From positions 1 to 26,514 of the forward strand of contig DUKR01000136.1 of assembly GCA_013329175.1 (NCBI GenBank): DNA of 26,514 nucleotides. The letters are read 5' to 3'. Each line of letters opens with the position of its first letter. Position 1 is the stretch's first letter. Below are positions 15,247 to 22,693 of this stretch, piece after piece. The notes under the pieces are model-generated. The model was not told where the DNA came from. It saw nothing but the letters and a program-made list of their open reading frames with translations, and did not search any database. Origin of the DNA: Candidatus Woesearchaeota archaeon. Its GTDB lineage: Archaea > Nanobdellota > Nanobdellia > Woesearchaeales > UBA11716. A program made the position numbers and the translations under genes.

Positions 15247-15780
15247 ATGACCAAAAAATCCAAGATAAAAATGCCAGAAAAAGCATTGGCCAGCCTGCTG
15301 GTCATGCTGGTGATTGCTCAGTTCACTATTGCCGCTGATGGCCAGGTGCTCATTGTCAGCTTCCACTATGATGAAGCAGGCCTGAGCGTGCAGGAGCAGC
15401 TCATCAAATACGGCTATGCCCCAGGCATCAGGGAAGGAATCTTTACAGCGGAGCTTATAGGCGCGGACAGCAGTGTCATAGCAAGCATCCCTTTTGACAT
15501 ACCCCTCAATGAGTTTACCGACATTGCAGATAACGCTACAGGCGAGCTTTCAGGAGGCATCATCCGCCATAATCAAACCGACTTTGCCCTGGTGCTACCC
15601 TATGAGCATGAAGCAAAGGAGATTGCCATGAAAGGACCTTTAGGAAAAGATATTCTCAGAGCAAGGATAAACCCCTCTAAACCTCAACCAAAAGCTGGTG
15701 GAATCATTGTGTTTGCAGCGCTGGGGTTCATGGTGGGCATTGCAGCGGCAGCTATGCTTCTTCGGAAAAAGAAGAGGTGA
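15247..15780 (+). CDS. exported protein with C-terminal membrane anchor
   Basis: 177 residues. A basic N-terminus followed by LASLLVMLVIAQFTIAADG looks like a Sec signal peptide with cleavage near AA-DG. A beta-rich domain of about 120 residues follows (VLIVSFHYDEAGLSVQEQLI, EGIFTAELIGAD, FALVLPYEHEAKEIAMKGP). A single C-terminal helix (GIIVFAALGFMVGIAAAAML) ends in RKKKR, a stop-transfer anchor. The topology suggests a cell-surface protein. It lies 130 nt after the surface peptidase in the same direction, so it may be its substrate, partner or regulator, but the palindromes between them may stop transcription. I recognise no family. Confidence 0.75.
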   Translation: MTKKSKIKMPEKALASLLVMLVIAQFTIAADGQVLIVSFHYDEAGLSVQEQLIKYGYAPGIREGIFTAELIGADSSVIASIPFDIPLNEFTDIADNATGELSGGIIRHNQTDFALVLPYEHEAKEIAMKGPLGKDILRARINPSKPQPKAGGIIVFAALGFMVGIAAAAMLLRKKKR

Positions 15781-15790
15781 GCAGAGCTTT

Positions 15791-15798
15791 TTTATATC
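15791..15798 (+). promoter_or_regulatory. TATA box of the dCMP deaminase gene
   Basis: TTTATATC centred about 25 nt before ATG 15820. The box begins 11 nt after the preceding stop. Confidence 0.6.
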
Positions 15799-15819
15799 CT
15801 CTGGACTTTCTTCCTCTCT

Positions 15820-16311
15820 ATGAAACGCAAGAACTTCATCTCATGGGACGAGTACTTCATGGGCATAGCAATTCTCTCAGCCCAGCGAAGCAAGGACCCG
15901 AGTACTCAGGTAGGAGCGTGCATAGTCAATCAGAAGAATAGGATAATAGGGATAGGCTACAACGGCTTTCCCACGGGCTGCTCTGATGACCTCCTTCCCT
16001 GGGAGAAGGAAGCAGAGAGTCCTAACGATACCAAATACCCCTACGTTGTCCATGCCGAGGCAAACGCTATCCTCAATGCAACAAAGGACCTTGAAGGCGC
16101 CCGAATCTACGTCGCATTGTTCCCCTGCAACGAGTGCACCAAGCTCATCATCCAGTCAGGCATCAAAGAGATTGTCTATCTTTCGGACAAGTATAGGGAC
16201 ACTGACTCCGTGAAGGCCTCAAAGAAACTCCTTGGCATGGCCCATGTTACCTACCGCAGGTTTGAGCCTAAGAGCAGGGAGCTTCATATCTCCTTTGAGA
16301 TGGAGAGCTGA
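15820..16311 (+). CDS. deoxycytidylate (dCMP) deaminase family protein
   Basis: Zinc-dependent deaminase converting dCMP to dUMP for thymidylate synthesis. 163 residues, normal length. The zinc and catalytic signature is complete: HAE at residues 78-80 and PCNEC with Cys103 and Cys106. The N-terminal SKDPSTQVGACIV and GYNGFPTGCSDD motifs are typical of dCMP deaminases, not cytidine or tRNA deaminases. A ComEB-like late-competence relative would share this signature. The gene is monocistronic behind its own TATA box. Confidence 0.93.
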   Translation: MKRKNFISWDEYFMGIAILSAQRSKDPSTQVGACIVNQKNRIIGIGYNGFPTGCSDDLLPWEKEAESPNDTKYPYVVHAEANAILNATKDLEGARIYVALFPCNECTKLIIQSGIKEIVYLSDKYRDTDSVKASKKLLGMAHVTYRRFEPKSRELHISFEMES

Positions 16312-16344
16312 CTAGAATTTCTGCGGCATGGATTTGATGGAGAT

Positions 16345-16716
16345 TTAATGATAATTGGCACAGAGATTACAATCTTTAGGAACGGTTGGGTCATGCTCCT
16401 GATGCACGTCACACAGCGCTTTTGAGCCCTTGAACTGGAGGCATAGCCTGTAAAGATGCTCCCTTATGTTGCCCCTGTCCTTCACGATATCTGCTGCTGC
16501 CTTCTTGATGATAGTGATATCCTTTGCTGAGAACCTCATCTCCTTAGCGCGCTTTGAGTTAAGGTACTGAGAGATAGCAGATTCAGTTATCCCAAGGATG
16601 CCTGCTGTCTCTTTCTGCGAGAGCCCATGCACAGAGATAAACATTTTTGCTAACTCCCTGCGCAGTGAAGGGATGAGGTACCACACCTCCACTTCCTGAG
16701 GCATTGTGTATTTCAT
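16345..16716 (-). CDS. HTH transcriptional regulator with Cys-rich tail
   Basis: 123 residues. An N-terminal helix-turn-helix (LSQKETAGILGITESAISQY, about residues 32-51) resembles the archaeal predicted regulators of the COG2522 type. The C-terminal 35 residues contain four Cys and two His (RLCLQ, ALCDVHQEHD, PKDCNLCANYH), which could bind a metal or an Fe-S cluster. It may be a redox or metal sensor; that is inference. A TATA box lies 27 nt before the ATG. No ligand domain such as ThiN is fused. The target is unknown; neighbours are dCMP deaminase (convergent) and chorismate mutase (same strand, upstream). Confidence 0.8.
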   Translation of the reverse strand: MKYTMPQEVEVWYLIPSLRRELAKMFISVHGLSQKETAGILGITESAISQYLNSKRAKEMRFSAKDITIIKKAAADIVKDRGNIREHLYRLCLQFKGSKALCDVHQEHDPTVPKDCNLCANYH

Positions 16717-16738
16717 GGGAGGAGTTAACGATAGTCTA

Positions 16739-16747
16739 GTTTATAAG
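16739..16747 (-). promoter_or_regulatory. TATA box of the HTH regulator gene
   Basis: CTTATAAAC on the minus strand, 27 nt before ATG 16716. Confidence 0.6.
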
Positions 16748-16806
16748 ATTTGCGATGAAGAATGATAAAAACTCCTGTGGCGTGGAGCCGCGTTGAACAA
16801 TCACCG

Positions 16807-17103
16807 TCAGTTTGCCTGCTTCCCGTTGATTAACTCGTTCTGGATGCGCTTTGCCTCGTTGAATACTGAGAGGAAAACTTCCTCAACAAACCCCTCATCA
16901 AGCCCCTGTGCCTTTGCGATGTCCTTGAGCTTTGCCATAATCTGCAATTCCCTATCCTCATCAAAGATAGGCAGGTTGTGCTGCTTCTTGTATTCGGCAA
17001 TCTCTGGAATAAGGGAGAAGCGCTCAGCAAGAGCAGTGATTATGACGGTATCTATCCTGTCAATATGCCTTCGTATCCTCTTGATCTGGCTCTCCTCTAT
17101 CAT
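16807..17103 (-). CDS. aroQ: chorismate mutase, AroQ type
   Basis: Converts chorismate to prephenate, the branch to Phe and Tyr. 98 residues, all-helical AroQ class. The first helix (IKRIRRHIDRIDTVIITALAER) carries the conserved Arg and the I-D-x-I-D pattern. It is followed by IAEYKKQHNLPIFDEDRE with the catalytic Lys and the R-E pair, and a third helix VFLSVFNEAKRIQNE. No other shikimate gene is in the window, so it is an isolated copy. A TATA box lies 28 nt before the ATG in the promoter region shared with metG. Confidence 0.92.
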   Translation of the reverse strand: MIEESQIKRIRRHIDRIDTVIITALAERFSLIPEIAEYKKQHNLPIFDEDRELQIMAKLKDIAKAQGLDEGFVEEVFLSVFNEAKRIQNELINGKQAN

Positions 17104-17125
17104 GAAAAGTAGTCATCCCCCTGCC

Positions 17126-17135
17126 CTTATAAATT
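17126..17135 (-). promoter_or_regulatory. TATA box of the chorismate mutase gene
   Basis: AATTTATAAG on the minus strand, 28 nt before ATG 17103. Its upstream part overlaps the first unit of a 17-bp tandem repeat. Confidence 0.6.
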
Positions 17136-17164
17136 TTATCATAGCCTAAATTTTATCATAGCCT
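17131..17164 (+). repeat. 17-bp perfect tandem duplication in the aroQ-metG divergent promoter
   Basis: AAATTTTATCATAGCCT occurs twice head to tail (17131-17147 and 17148-17164). The first unit overlaps the aroQ TATA box. The pair lies between the two divergent TATA boxes. Confidence 0.85.
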
Positions 17165-17192
17165 ATGCTGCCGAAAAAAAAGCACGCAAACC

Positions 17193-17200
17193 TTTAAATA
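17193..17200 (+). promoter_or_regulatory. TATA box of metG
   Basis: TTTAAATA centred about 28 nt before GTG 17225. Confidence 0.6.
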
Positions 17201-17224
17201 CGCTCTCCAGCCCCTAGTAAATAG

Positions 17225-19300
17225 GTGGTCAAATTCACGAAAAAACAGCTCATCATAACCTCAGCATTGCCCTACGCCAACGGGCCCATTCACATCGGCC
17301 ATCTGGTGGAATACATCCAGACTGACATATTCGTTCGGTTCCTCAAGCTCAAAGGAGAGGACGCAGTTTATTGCTGCGCTGACGACACCCACGGAACTGC
17401 AATAGAACTGAAAGCGCATGAGCTTTCCATAACGCCAGAAGAGCTCATAACAAAAGTCCACAAAGAGCATCTCAGGGACTTCACCCGCTTTCACATCTCG
17501 TTTGATTCCTACTACTCCACAAACTCAGAAGAGACGAAAGCCCTTGCAGACAGGATGTTCCATACCTTAAAGGACAAAGGCTTCATCTACACCAAAGACG
17601 TGGAGACCTTCTATGATGAGGAAGTGCAGAGATTCCTTCCCGACAGGTACGTCAAGGGCGAGTGCCCGAAATGTGCGGCAATTGACCAGTATGGCGATGT
17701 CTGTGAGAAATGCAACGCGTCGCTCAGGACAACAGATCTTATCAACCCCTACTCCGTCATCAGCGGGAAAACCCCGGTCCTCAGGAGGTCAAAGCACTAC
17801 TTCTTCAGGCTCAGCGACTGCTCTGAAAAGATAGAGCACTGGCTCACCAGCAACAATACACTGCAGCCTGAGATTGTCAACTACGTCAGGAATTGGATAA
17901 CAGAAGGCCTTCAGGACTGGGATATATCAAGAGACGGCCCCTACTTTGGCTTCAGGATTCCAGGCGAGGACAACAAGTACTACTATGTCTGGCTTGATGC
18001 GCCTATCGGCTATATCTCAAGCTACGCAAATTATTGCAAGAATGACGTCCAGAAGGCAATAGACGGCTGGAACCATGCACGAATCATCCACTTCATTGGG
18101 AAGGATATCATCTATTTCCACTTCCTCTTCTGGCCTGCCATGCTCATGGAAGCTGGCTTCACCCTTCCTGAGCAGCTTGTGGTGCATGGCTTTCTCACGG
18201 TCAATGGCGAGAAGATGTCAAAATCACGAGGCACCTTCCTGACAGCGGCAGAATTTGCTGACAAGTACAATCCCGAGTGCCTGAGGTTCTATTACGCCAA
18301 GATGCTCTCAAAGAAGATGGCAGACATTGACCTTGACTTCAATGACTTTCGTGGCACCACTAATAATGAGCTTGTCGCAAACGTCGGCAACTTCTGCTAT
18401 CGGGCCCTTTCCTTCCTCAAAAAGAACTTTGACGGCAGGATTGGCAGCGTTGCAGACAACCGTGCCCTTAAGCAGGCTATCCTCGGGAAGGCAAGGGCAA
18501 TAGCCGATGCGTATGAGGACTGCAACACTGCTGCTGCAGTCAAGGACATCCTTGCCATTTCCCAGATAGGCAACCGCTATTTTCAGGAAGAAGAGCCATG
18601 GAAGCATCTCTCCACCAACAGAAAGAAGATGCATGATGTCCTTGGCCTTGCGGCAAACATCGCTAAGATTATTGCCATCACCGCTAAGCCCATCCTCCCC
18701 AGGTTTAGCGAGGGGCTTGAAAAGCAGCTCAATCTCGGCAGCCTTGCGTGGGATGGCCTTCACTTTGAAACAACAGAGCATACCATAGGAGAGCCAGCAA
18801 TACTTATAGGGAAAATGGAGGAAAAGAAGAAAGAGACCTTCCCCCTGCAACTTATGGTAGCGCAGGTAGTTGAGGTGAAAGAGCACCCAGAGGCAGACAA
18901 GCTCTACGTCCTCCAGATAGATGCAGGCAATGAGAAGCGCCAGCTTGTTGCAGGCCTGCGTGAGCACTACGCTAAAGAGCAACTGCAGGGCAAGAAAATC
19001 ATCATTGTAGCAAACCTAAAGCCAGCAAAGCTTCGCGGCATCCTCTCCGAGGGAATGCTGCTTGCAGGAGTCAGCAAGGATGGGCAAGTCGGCCTGCTGA
19101 CCATCAATGATGCTAAGCCAGGTACCCTCATCAATGCAGGCGGCCTTGCGCCAGGGACTTCTCAGGTAAGGATAGAAGCAGTGGCAGAAGCAAAGCTCAC
19201 GGTCAAAGAGGGCAGGGCGCTCTTCAAGTGCCATACCCTTCGCGCGGGAAATGAGACCGTCAGAGTGGAAAAAGTGGAAGATGGTGCAGAAATCCATTAA
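17225..19300 (+). CDS. metG: methionyl-tRNA synthetase with fused C-terminal tRNA-binding domain
   Basis: Class I synthetase charging tRNA-Met. 691 residues. HIGH is at residues 23-26 and KMSKS at 330-334. A zinc knuckle C-P-K-C then C-E-K-C is at residues 147-163. Catalytic-core motifs GRYDK-like are replaced here by the archaeal form FIGKDIIYFHFLFWPA. From about residue 535 an EMAPII/Trbp111-like domain follows (VAQVVEVKEHPEADKLYVLQI, LRGILSEGMLLAG) that binds the tRNA elbow; in many archaea this is a separate protein. The GTG start fits the TATA distance. The last 20 nt overlap the next gene. Confidence 0.95.
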   Translation: MVKFTKKQLIITSALPYANGPIHIGHLVEYIQTDIFVRFLKLKGEDAVYCCADDTHGTAIELKAHELSITPEELITKVHKEHLRDFTRFHISFDSYYSTNSEETKALADRMFHTLKDKGFIYTKDVETFYDEEVQRFLPDRYVKGECPKCAAIDQYGDVCEKCNASLRTTDLINPYSVISGKTPVLRRSKHYFFRLSDCSEKIEHWLTSNNTLQPEIVNYVRNWITEGLQDWDISRDGPYFGFRIPGEDNKYYYVWLDAPIGYISSYANYCKNDVQKAIDGWNHARIIHFIGKDIIYFHFLFWPAMLMEAGFTLPEQLVVHGFLTVNGEKMSKSRGTFLTAAEFADKYNPECLRFYYAKMLSKKMADIDLDFNDFRGTTNNELVANVGNFCYRALSFLKKNFDGRIGSVADNRALKQAILGKARAIADAYEDCNTAAAVKDILAISQIGNRYFQEEEPWKHLSTNRKKMHDVLGLAANIAKIIAITAKPILPRFSEGLEKQLNLGSLAWDGLHFETTEHTIGEPAILIGKMEEKKKETFPLQLMVAQVVEVKEHPEADKLYVLQIDAGNEKRQLVAGLREHYAKEQLQGKKIIIVANLKPAKLRGILSEGMLLAGVSKDGQVGLLTINDAKPGTLINAGGLAPGTSQVRIEAVAEAKLTVKEGRALFKCHTLRAGNETVRVEKVEDGAEIH

Positions 19301-20087
19301 ATCACAGTATGCCCTGCTTGAGAAGGCATGCAAAGCAGCGCTGAACCCGAAAAAAGTGCTGAAGATAGCGGCGTTTGACATAGCCCTCCTTGCCTTCGTC
19401 ATTGCAGTCCTCTTTATCCTTTCCAATATGCTTGGAGAGTCAGCACTAAAGCTTCAGTACCTGATTCCACAGCTGCAGGCAGTCTCAGCACAGGCTGGAA
19501 CTGGAGCAGGGCTTGACCCCTCGCTCATCACAGCAACCGGGCAGCAGCTTCAGGCGCTGACCAGCGAGCTAGGAAAGGTCATTTCTGGCCTTATCGCATC
19601 CCTACTTATCATCATTGCCGCAAGCATCGCGCTCAAAGGGAAGGTGTGGGCGCTCACCCTTGGGGTCAACTTCACCAAGGGCTTTTTCTTCAGGCACATG
19701 ACAGCCTACCTCCTCTGGACATTTGGATTTGCTATTCTCCTTGCCATAGCCATGCTCATTCATCCCTACGCCATTGTCGCTGGCATTGCCGCATTCCTCT
19801 ATTTCAGTTTCATCTTCTATGCCCAGCTCAAGAAGGGCAAGGGAATCTTCAGAAGGATTGCAGAAACCTTCAGACTCGGCTTACGCTATCCCATCTCTTT
19901 TCTTGGCATCTACGCTATTGCCATAGCGGCAAGTGCAATCATCTACTGGTTTGCAGCAATGCTTGGGCAAGCCATCATCCCGATGGAGGTGGCAGGCTGG
20001 GCAAGCCTGATAGCAGTTATTGTCATCTTCTCATGGGCGAGGATTGGTGTCAGTTTTGTTGTGGAGGAGCTGGCAACATTTCCGTAG
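19281..20087 (+). CDS. polytopic membrane protein, unknown function
   Basis: 268 residues with about six membrane segments, among them FDIALLAFVIAVLFILSNML, VISGLIASLLIIIAASIAL, AYLLWTFGFAILLAIAMLI, AGIAAFLYFSFIFY, GIYAIAIAASAIIYW and ASLIAVIVIFSWARIGVSF. Between the first two lies a roughly 50-residue Gln/Ala-rich loop. ATG 19281 is preferred over an in-frame upstream start because it gives a clean basic N-terminus (MVQKSIKSQ). It overlaps the end of metG by 20 nt, so the two are translationally coupled. No transporter or enzyme motif is visible. Confidence 0.8.
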   Translation: MVQKSIKSQYALLEKACKAALNPKKVLKIAAFDIALLAFVIAVLFILSNMLGESALKLQYLIPQLQAVSAQAGTGAGLDPSLITATGQQLQALTSELGKVISGLIASLLIIIAASIALKGKVWALTLGVNFTKGFFFRHMTAYLLWTFGFAILLAIAMLIHPYAIVAGIAAFLYFSFIFYAQLKKGKGIFRRIAETFRLGLRYPISFLGIYAIAIAASAIIYWFAAMLGQAIIPMEVAGWASLIAVIVIFSWARIGVSFVVEELATFP

Positions 20088-20207
20088 AATCAATAGCGAG
20101 CCTTTCTCAGAAGCCGTGCTTAAAAATGGGCAAAGACAGATGGAAAAGCCACGAAGTTGAGGCACGAAAAAGAAAAAGTTTAAGAGCAGCATAATCCAAA
20201 GCAGGAG

Positions 20208-20595
20208 ATGCAGAGGTGAGCGTTCCATCAGGATAACGATTGACACCAAGGCTGACTCTCATGGGGATATCAGAAAAGCAATAGCCCTCCTCCATAGCAT
20301 TATGGATAGTAGCGGAAGCGAAGGGAAGTTCGAAGCAAACGCTGCTGTATGTGCAATGGAGCAGCAGCCAAATGAGGGCATTTTCTCCCTCTTCAATGGT
20401 GAACACACCCATCAGCAAAGCAGCAAGCAGGAAGGCATGGCCCCTAAGCAGGATGCATCCTTCAATGGCATCTTTGCTGAAGCAGGCATTGAGCAGACAG
20501 GCCAGCGGGGGGATGAGCCGCCAGCCAGAGGGCAGGATGAATCCTATGAGGATCCTGATGAAAAGGGCGGCACTCCAAAAATAGAACTCTACTAA
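20208..20595 (+). CDS. small IDTK-type protein; frame interrupted after codon 3 (+1 shift needed)
   Basis: The body (frame from 20218) reads RITIDTKADSHGDIRKAIAL followed by a Gln/Glu/Gly-rich low-complexity stretch and ends in PKIELY. From memory, short archaeal proteins with an I-D-T-K-x-D-S-H-x-D-I-R-K-A-I opening and a P-K-I-E tail recur in DPANN-type genomes; the function is unknown. There is no ATG, GTG or TTG in this frame before the motif. ATG 20208 sits 27 nt after a TATA-like GTTTAAGA (20178-20185) but meets TGA at its fourth codon (AGG TGA, 20214-20219). Skipping one base there gives MQRERSIRITIDTK. So the gene has a sequencing error, is recently broken, uses a programmed +1 frameshift, or uses a rare start. 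The tail overlaps the metallophosphoesterase stop. Confidence 0.55.
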
Positions 20596-21275
20596 AGCTC
20601 GATAATCTTCCCAGCCTTCCCCACGTTCACCACCGTTGTTGAGCCAATTTTTTCCTCTATCCCTTCAGCCTCATGCACATGAGAGCACAACAGAAAATCG
20701 GGCCTGAAGGACTCAACTGCCTTTCTGATGCCGGTTGAGCCAGGAAAGATGTCAGTCAGCTTCTCCATCACCGTTCCTGCAGGATGCACATGGGTTACCA
20801 TTATCTTTTTGGAGAGACTCTTCACTTTTTCATGCCCATGCTCAAGAGTGCTATAGAGCTCATCCTCACCAAGCTGAAACAGCCCTATGTTTGCGCCTCC
20901 TGCCCCGAAGATGCCTACGTCTTTGTACACTGCTGAGTATCCATGAAGGTTTTTCATGTCATATAATTGAGCCATGAAGTCAGCAGTCGCGTTCGTCTCA
21001 TGGTTGCCAGGGATGAGCAGGACCTTATGCCCTGCCTTCTTGAACGGCCCCAGGATGTTCTCGGTAGATATTTCATGGAAGGTGAGATCGCCGCAGAGGA
21101 TGACAATGTCAGCCTTTTCTTTTGTCGCCTTCTCAGCCAGGCGCTTGGCTAGGCTGGAATCGCCGTGCAGGTCGCCTGCGGCAAGAATCCTAAGCTTTTC
21201 ACCTAAACGCGCAGCCTTATTAGTAGCTCTGCCTGCAGGTTTTGCTTCATACATATTCTGTTGATGCTGCTTCAT
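20592..21275 (-). CDS. metallophosphoesterase (calcineurin-like)
   Basis: 227 residues with the complete two-metal phosphoesterase signature: GDLHGD (34-39), GD (62-63), GNHE (90-93), THVHP (162, 164) and CSHVHE (199, 201). It resembles small archaeal phosphodiesterases of the YfcE/MJ0912 kind; the substrate (cyclic nucleotide, nucleotide or phosphoprotein) cannot be read from sequence. The first 27 residues are not part of the fold, but the TATA box at 21296-21305 is 26 nt before ATG 21275 and supports that start. The stop overlaps the convergent small gene by three bases. Confidence 0.9.
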   Translation of the reverse strand: MKQHQQNMYEAKPAGRATNKAARLGEKLRILAAGDLHGDSSLAKRLAEKATKEKADIVILCGDLTFHEISTENILGPFKKAGHKVLLIPGNHETNATADFMAQLYDMKNLHGYSAVYKDVGIFGAGGANIGLFQLGEDELYSTLEHGHEKVKSLSKKIMVTHVHPAGTVMEKLTDIFPGSTGIRKAVESFRPDFLLCSHVHEAEGIEEKIGSTTVVNVGKAGKIIEL

Positions 21276-21295
21276 AGGAAGGGAGGAATAGAATC

Positions 21296-21305
21296 AAGTT
21301 TAAAA
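21296..21305 (-). promoter_or_regulatory. TATA box of the metallophosphoesterase gene, inside the tsaC stop
   Basis: TTTTAAACTT on the minus strand covers the tsaC stop codon (21300-21302), so the two tandem genes overlap promoter and coding sequence. Confidence 0.55.
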
Positions 21306-21902
21306 AAGTAAGGGTTTTGTGCCATGTGAAGCAGCCTGCCTATTTATTATTTTCTCTTCTCCAGTGAGGTCAACAATGTTGGAAGGCCTCGCCTTTTTCT
21401 CGCCTTCATACAGCGCAAAATCAACTTTGTATGAAAGCTCCTCATCAAGGTCATCCAGAGATGTCATGAACATCTTTCCGCAGAGGTTTGCTGATGTTGT
21501 GACGATGGGAAATCCCAACTCTTTTACAAATCCGGAAATCCAGTGATGGGGTATCCTCACCCCAAGGGTTGCCAGGCCAGGCGCAAGGATTGCCGTAAGA
21601 CTGGAATCCCCCGCAGGAATAATAAGGGTATAAGGACCAGGCAACTTGTCAAGCCACTCATAGCTCTTCTGATTGAGTACAAGATGCTGCTCTATCCACT
21701 CCTTGTCAGGAGCAATCACTGAGAGTGGCTTATTCCCGCAACCCTTCACTTCCCTCAATCTTGCGACAGCTTTTGGCTCAAGCGCATTGCACCCTAAGCC
21801 ATAGATGGTATCTGTTGGGTGGATGAACAGTGCCCCTTCTTCAATCTTGTCTATGATATCATCCTTTCTCAGCTCCAACTCTTCCCTGATGAACACGTCC
21901 AT
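21300..21902 (-). CDS. tsaC: threonylcarbamoyl-AMP synthase (Sua5/YrdC/TsaC)
   Basis: Makes threonylcarbamoyl-AMP from Thr, bicarbonate and ATP, the first step of t6A37 in ANN-decoding tRNAs. 200 residues, YrdC domain only, without the Sua5 C-terminal extension. Motifs: FIHPTDTIYGLGCNA, LREVKGCGNKPLSVI, KLPGPYTLIIPAG, LGVRIPHH, PIVTTSANLCGK and the late ARPSNIVDLTG. The usual K-R near the P-L motif is K-G-C-G-N-K here, a small departure. tRNA-Lys(TTT) in this window is a natural t6A substrate. A TATA box lies 27 nt before the ATG. Confidence 0.93.
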   Translation of the reverse strand: MDVFIREELELRKDDIIDKIEEGALFIHPTDTIYGLGCNALEPKAVARLREVKGCGNKPLSVIAPDKEWIEQHLVLNQKSYEWLDKLPGPYTLIIPAGDSSLTAILAPGLATLGVRIPHHWISGFVKELGFPIVTTSANLCGKMFMTSLDDLDEELSYKVDFALYEGEKKARPSNIVDLTGEEKIINRQAASHGTKPLLF

Positions 21903-21924
21903 AAAAAGGGAGGTAGTCCGGGGG

Positions 21925-21933
21925 TTTTTAATG
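21925..21933 (-). promoter_or_regulatory. TATA box of tsaC
   Basis: CATTAAAAA on the minus strand, about 27 nt before ATG 21902. Confidence 0.55.
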
Positions 21934-21996
21934 ATTTAGTAAATCTGGCAGCGATATTTTTAAAGGAAAAAGGTTTCGTCTTCTCTGCGCTGATAT

Positions 21997-22146
21997 TTAG
22001 GCTTCCAGATACCCTGACATAAACCCTTCCTCAGCTGCGCTGATTTCATCATCTTCAGCAAGCTCCTTGATAACTGTCAAGTCATAGAAGCCTTCCTCTC
22101 TCCCTGCATCTATCTCCGCCCATTCGAATATGTGCTTTGTTTTCAT
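21997..22146 (-). CDS. very small acidic protein (49 aa)
   Basis: Begins MKTKHIFEWAEID and ends in the acidic segment DEISAAEEGFMSGYLEA. It is preceded by a strong Shine-Dalgarno run (GGAGGTGAGGG, minus strand) a few bases before ATG. The ATG lies just 5 nt after the stop of the next upstream small gene, so the pair forms a mini-operon. The E-E-x-F-M-x-G-Y-x-E-A ending looks conserved rather than random. Function unknown; an adaptor or regulatory peptide is possible. Confidence 0.6.
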   Translation of the reverse strand: MKTKHIFEWAEIDAGREEGFYDLTVIKELAEDDEISAAEEGFMSGYLEA

Positions 22147-22151
22147 CTCCC

Positions 22152-22280
22152 TCACCTCCAGGCAAGGCAGCCTGAAAACTGCTCATCAAAGCTTCGCTGC
22201 CTCTCAACACTAAGCCTTCTGATCTGCTCATAGAACAGGCGGCTGATGGTATCCTTTGATATATCGTCTGGATTTGCCAT
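22152..22280 (-). CDS. very small protein (42 aa), first gene of a two-gene unit
   Basis: Begins MANPDDISKDTISRLFYEQ and continues with a charged helix-like RRLSVERQRSFDEQFSG. A Shine-Dalgarno-like GAGGTGAT (22286-22293, minus strand) lies 5 nt before the ATG, and a TATA box at 22318-22328 predicts a leader of about 16 nt. This is the leadered arrangement, unlike most genes here. No family is recognised. Confidence 0.55.
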   Translation of the reverse strand: MANPDDISKDTISRLFYEQIRRLSVERQRSFDEQFSGCLAWR

Positions 22281-22317
22281 ACCTAATCACCTCAGCAATC
22301 CTAGTGGCCCAGCATGC

Positions 22318-22328
22318 GGATATAGTTT
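22318..22328 (-). promoter_or_regulatory. TATA box of the small-protein pair
   Basis: AAACTATATCC on the minus strand; predicted transcript start near 22296, leaving room for the Shine-Dalgarno site before ATG 22280. Confidence 0.5.
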
Positions 22329-22362
22329 GCGCGCGCATGTCCAGTGTGTCCAGTGCAGAAAT

Positions 22363-22372
22363 CATTTTAATG
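22363..22372 (+). promoter_or_regulatory. TATA box of acyP
   Basis: CATTTTAATG centred about 27 nt before ATG 22395; divergent from the small-protein promoter. Confidence 0.5.
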
Positions 22373-22394
22373 GGAGAGATGCATTCCCATAGCT

Positions 22395-22664
22395 ATGCTG
22401 CGGCTGCATCTCATCATATCAGGGACTGTCCAGGGCGTCTTCTTTCGTTCCTTCACCCAGAAAACAGCACAGAGACTCGGCCTCACTGGCTACGCTAGGA
22501 ACCTTCCCGACGGTACAGTAGAGGTCGTGGCAGAAGGTGAAAAGGAACAATTGGAAAAGCTCATTGCATTCTGCAGAAAAGGCCCTGATCGGGCTTATGT
22601 AGAGGAAGCAAGAGTCGCCTGGCAAAAGTCATCAAAAGAGTTCACTGCGTTCTCGGTCAGGTAA
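22395..22664 (+). CDS. acyP: acylphosphatase
   Basis: Hydrolyses carboxyl-phosphate bonds such as carbamoyl or acyl phosphates. 89 residues, the family's usual length. The phosphate loop is GTVQGVFFRSF with the catalytic Arg, and the second motif GYARNLPDGTVEVVAEG supplies the catalytic Asn. The fold is complete to the C-terminal FSVR strand. The gene is leaderless behind its own TATA box and ends 110 nt before bioY. Confidence 0.95.
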   Translation: MLRLHLIISGTVQGVFFRSFTQKTAQRLGLTGYARNLPDGTVEVVAEGEKEQLEKLIAFCRKGPDRAYVEEARVAWQKSSKEFTAFSVR

Positions 22665-22693
22665 TTCCGCACAACACTTCACCATCATGAAGC

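Noticed and set aside
20107..20418. Minus-strand 103-residue frame, extendable upstream as a hydrophobic protein-like sequence
   Set aside because: The plus strand carries the IDTK-type protein with its PKIELY ending in the same place. The minus frame has no start codon for its best part and its hydrophobicity is the mirror of the hydrophilic plus-strand protein.
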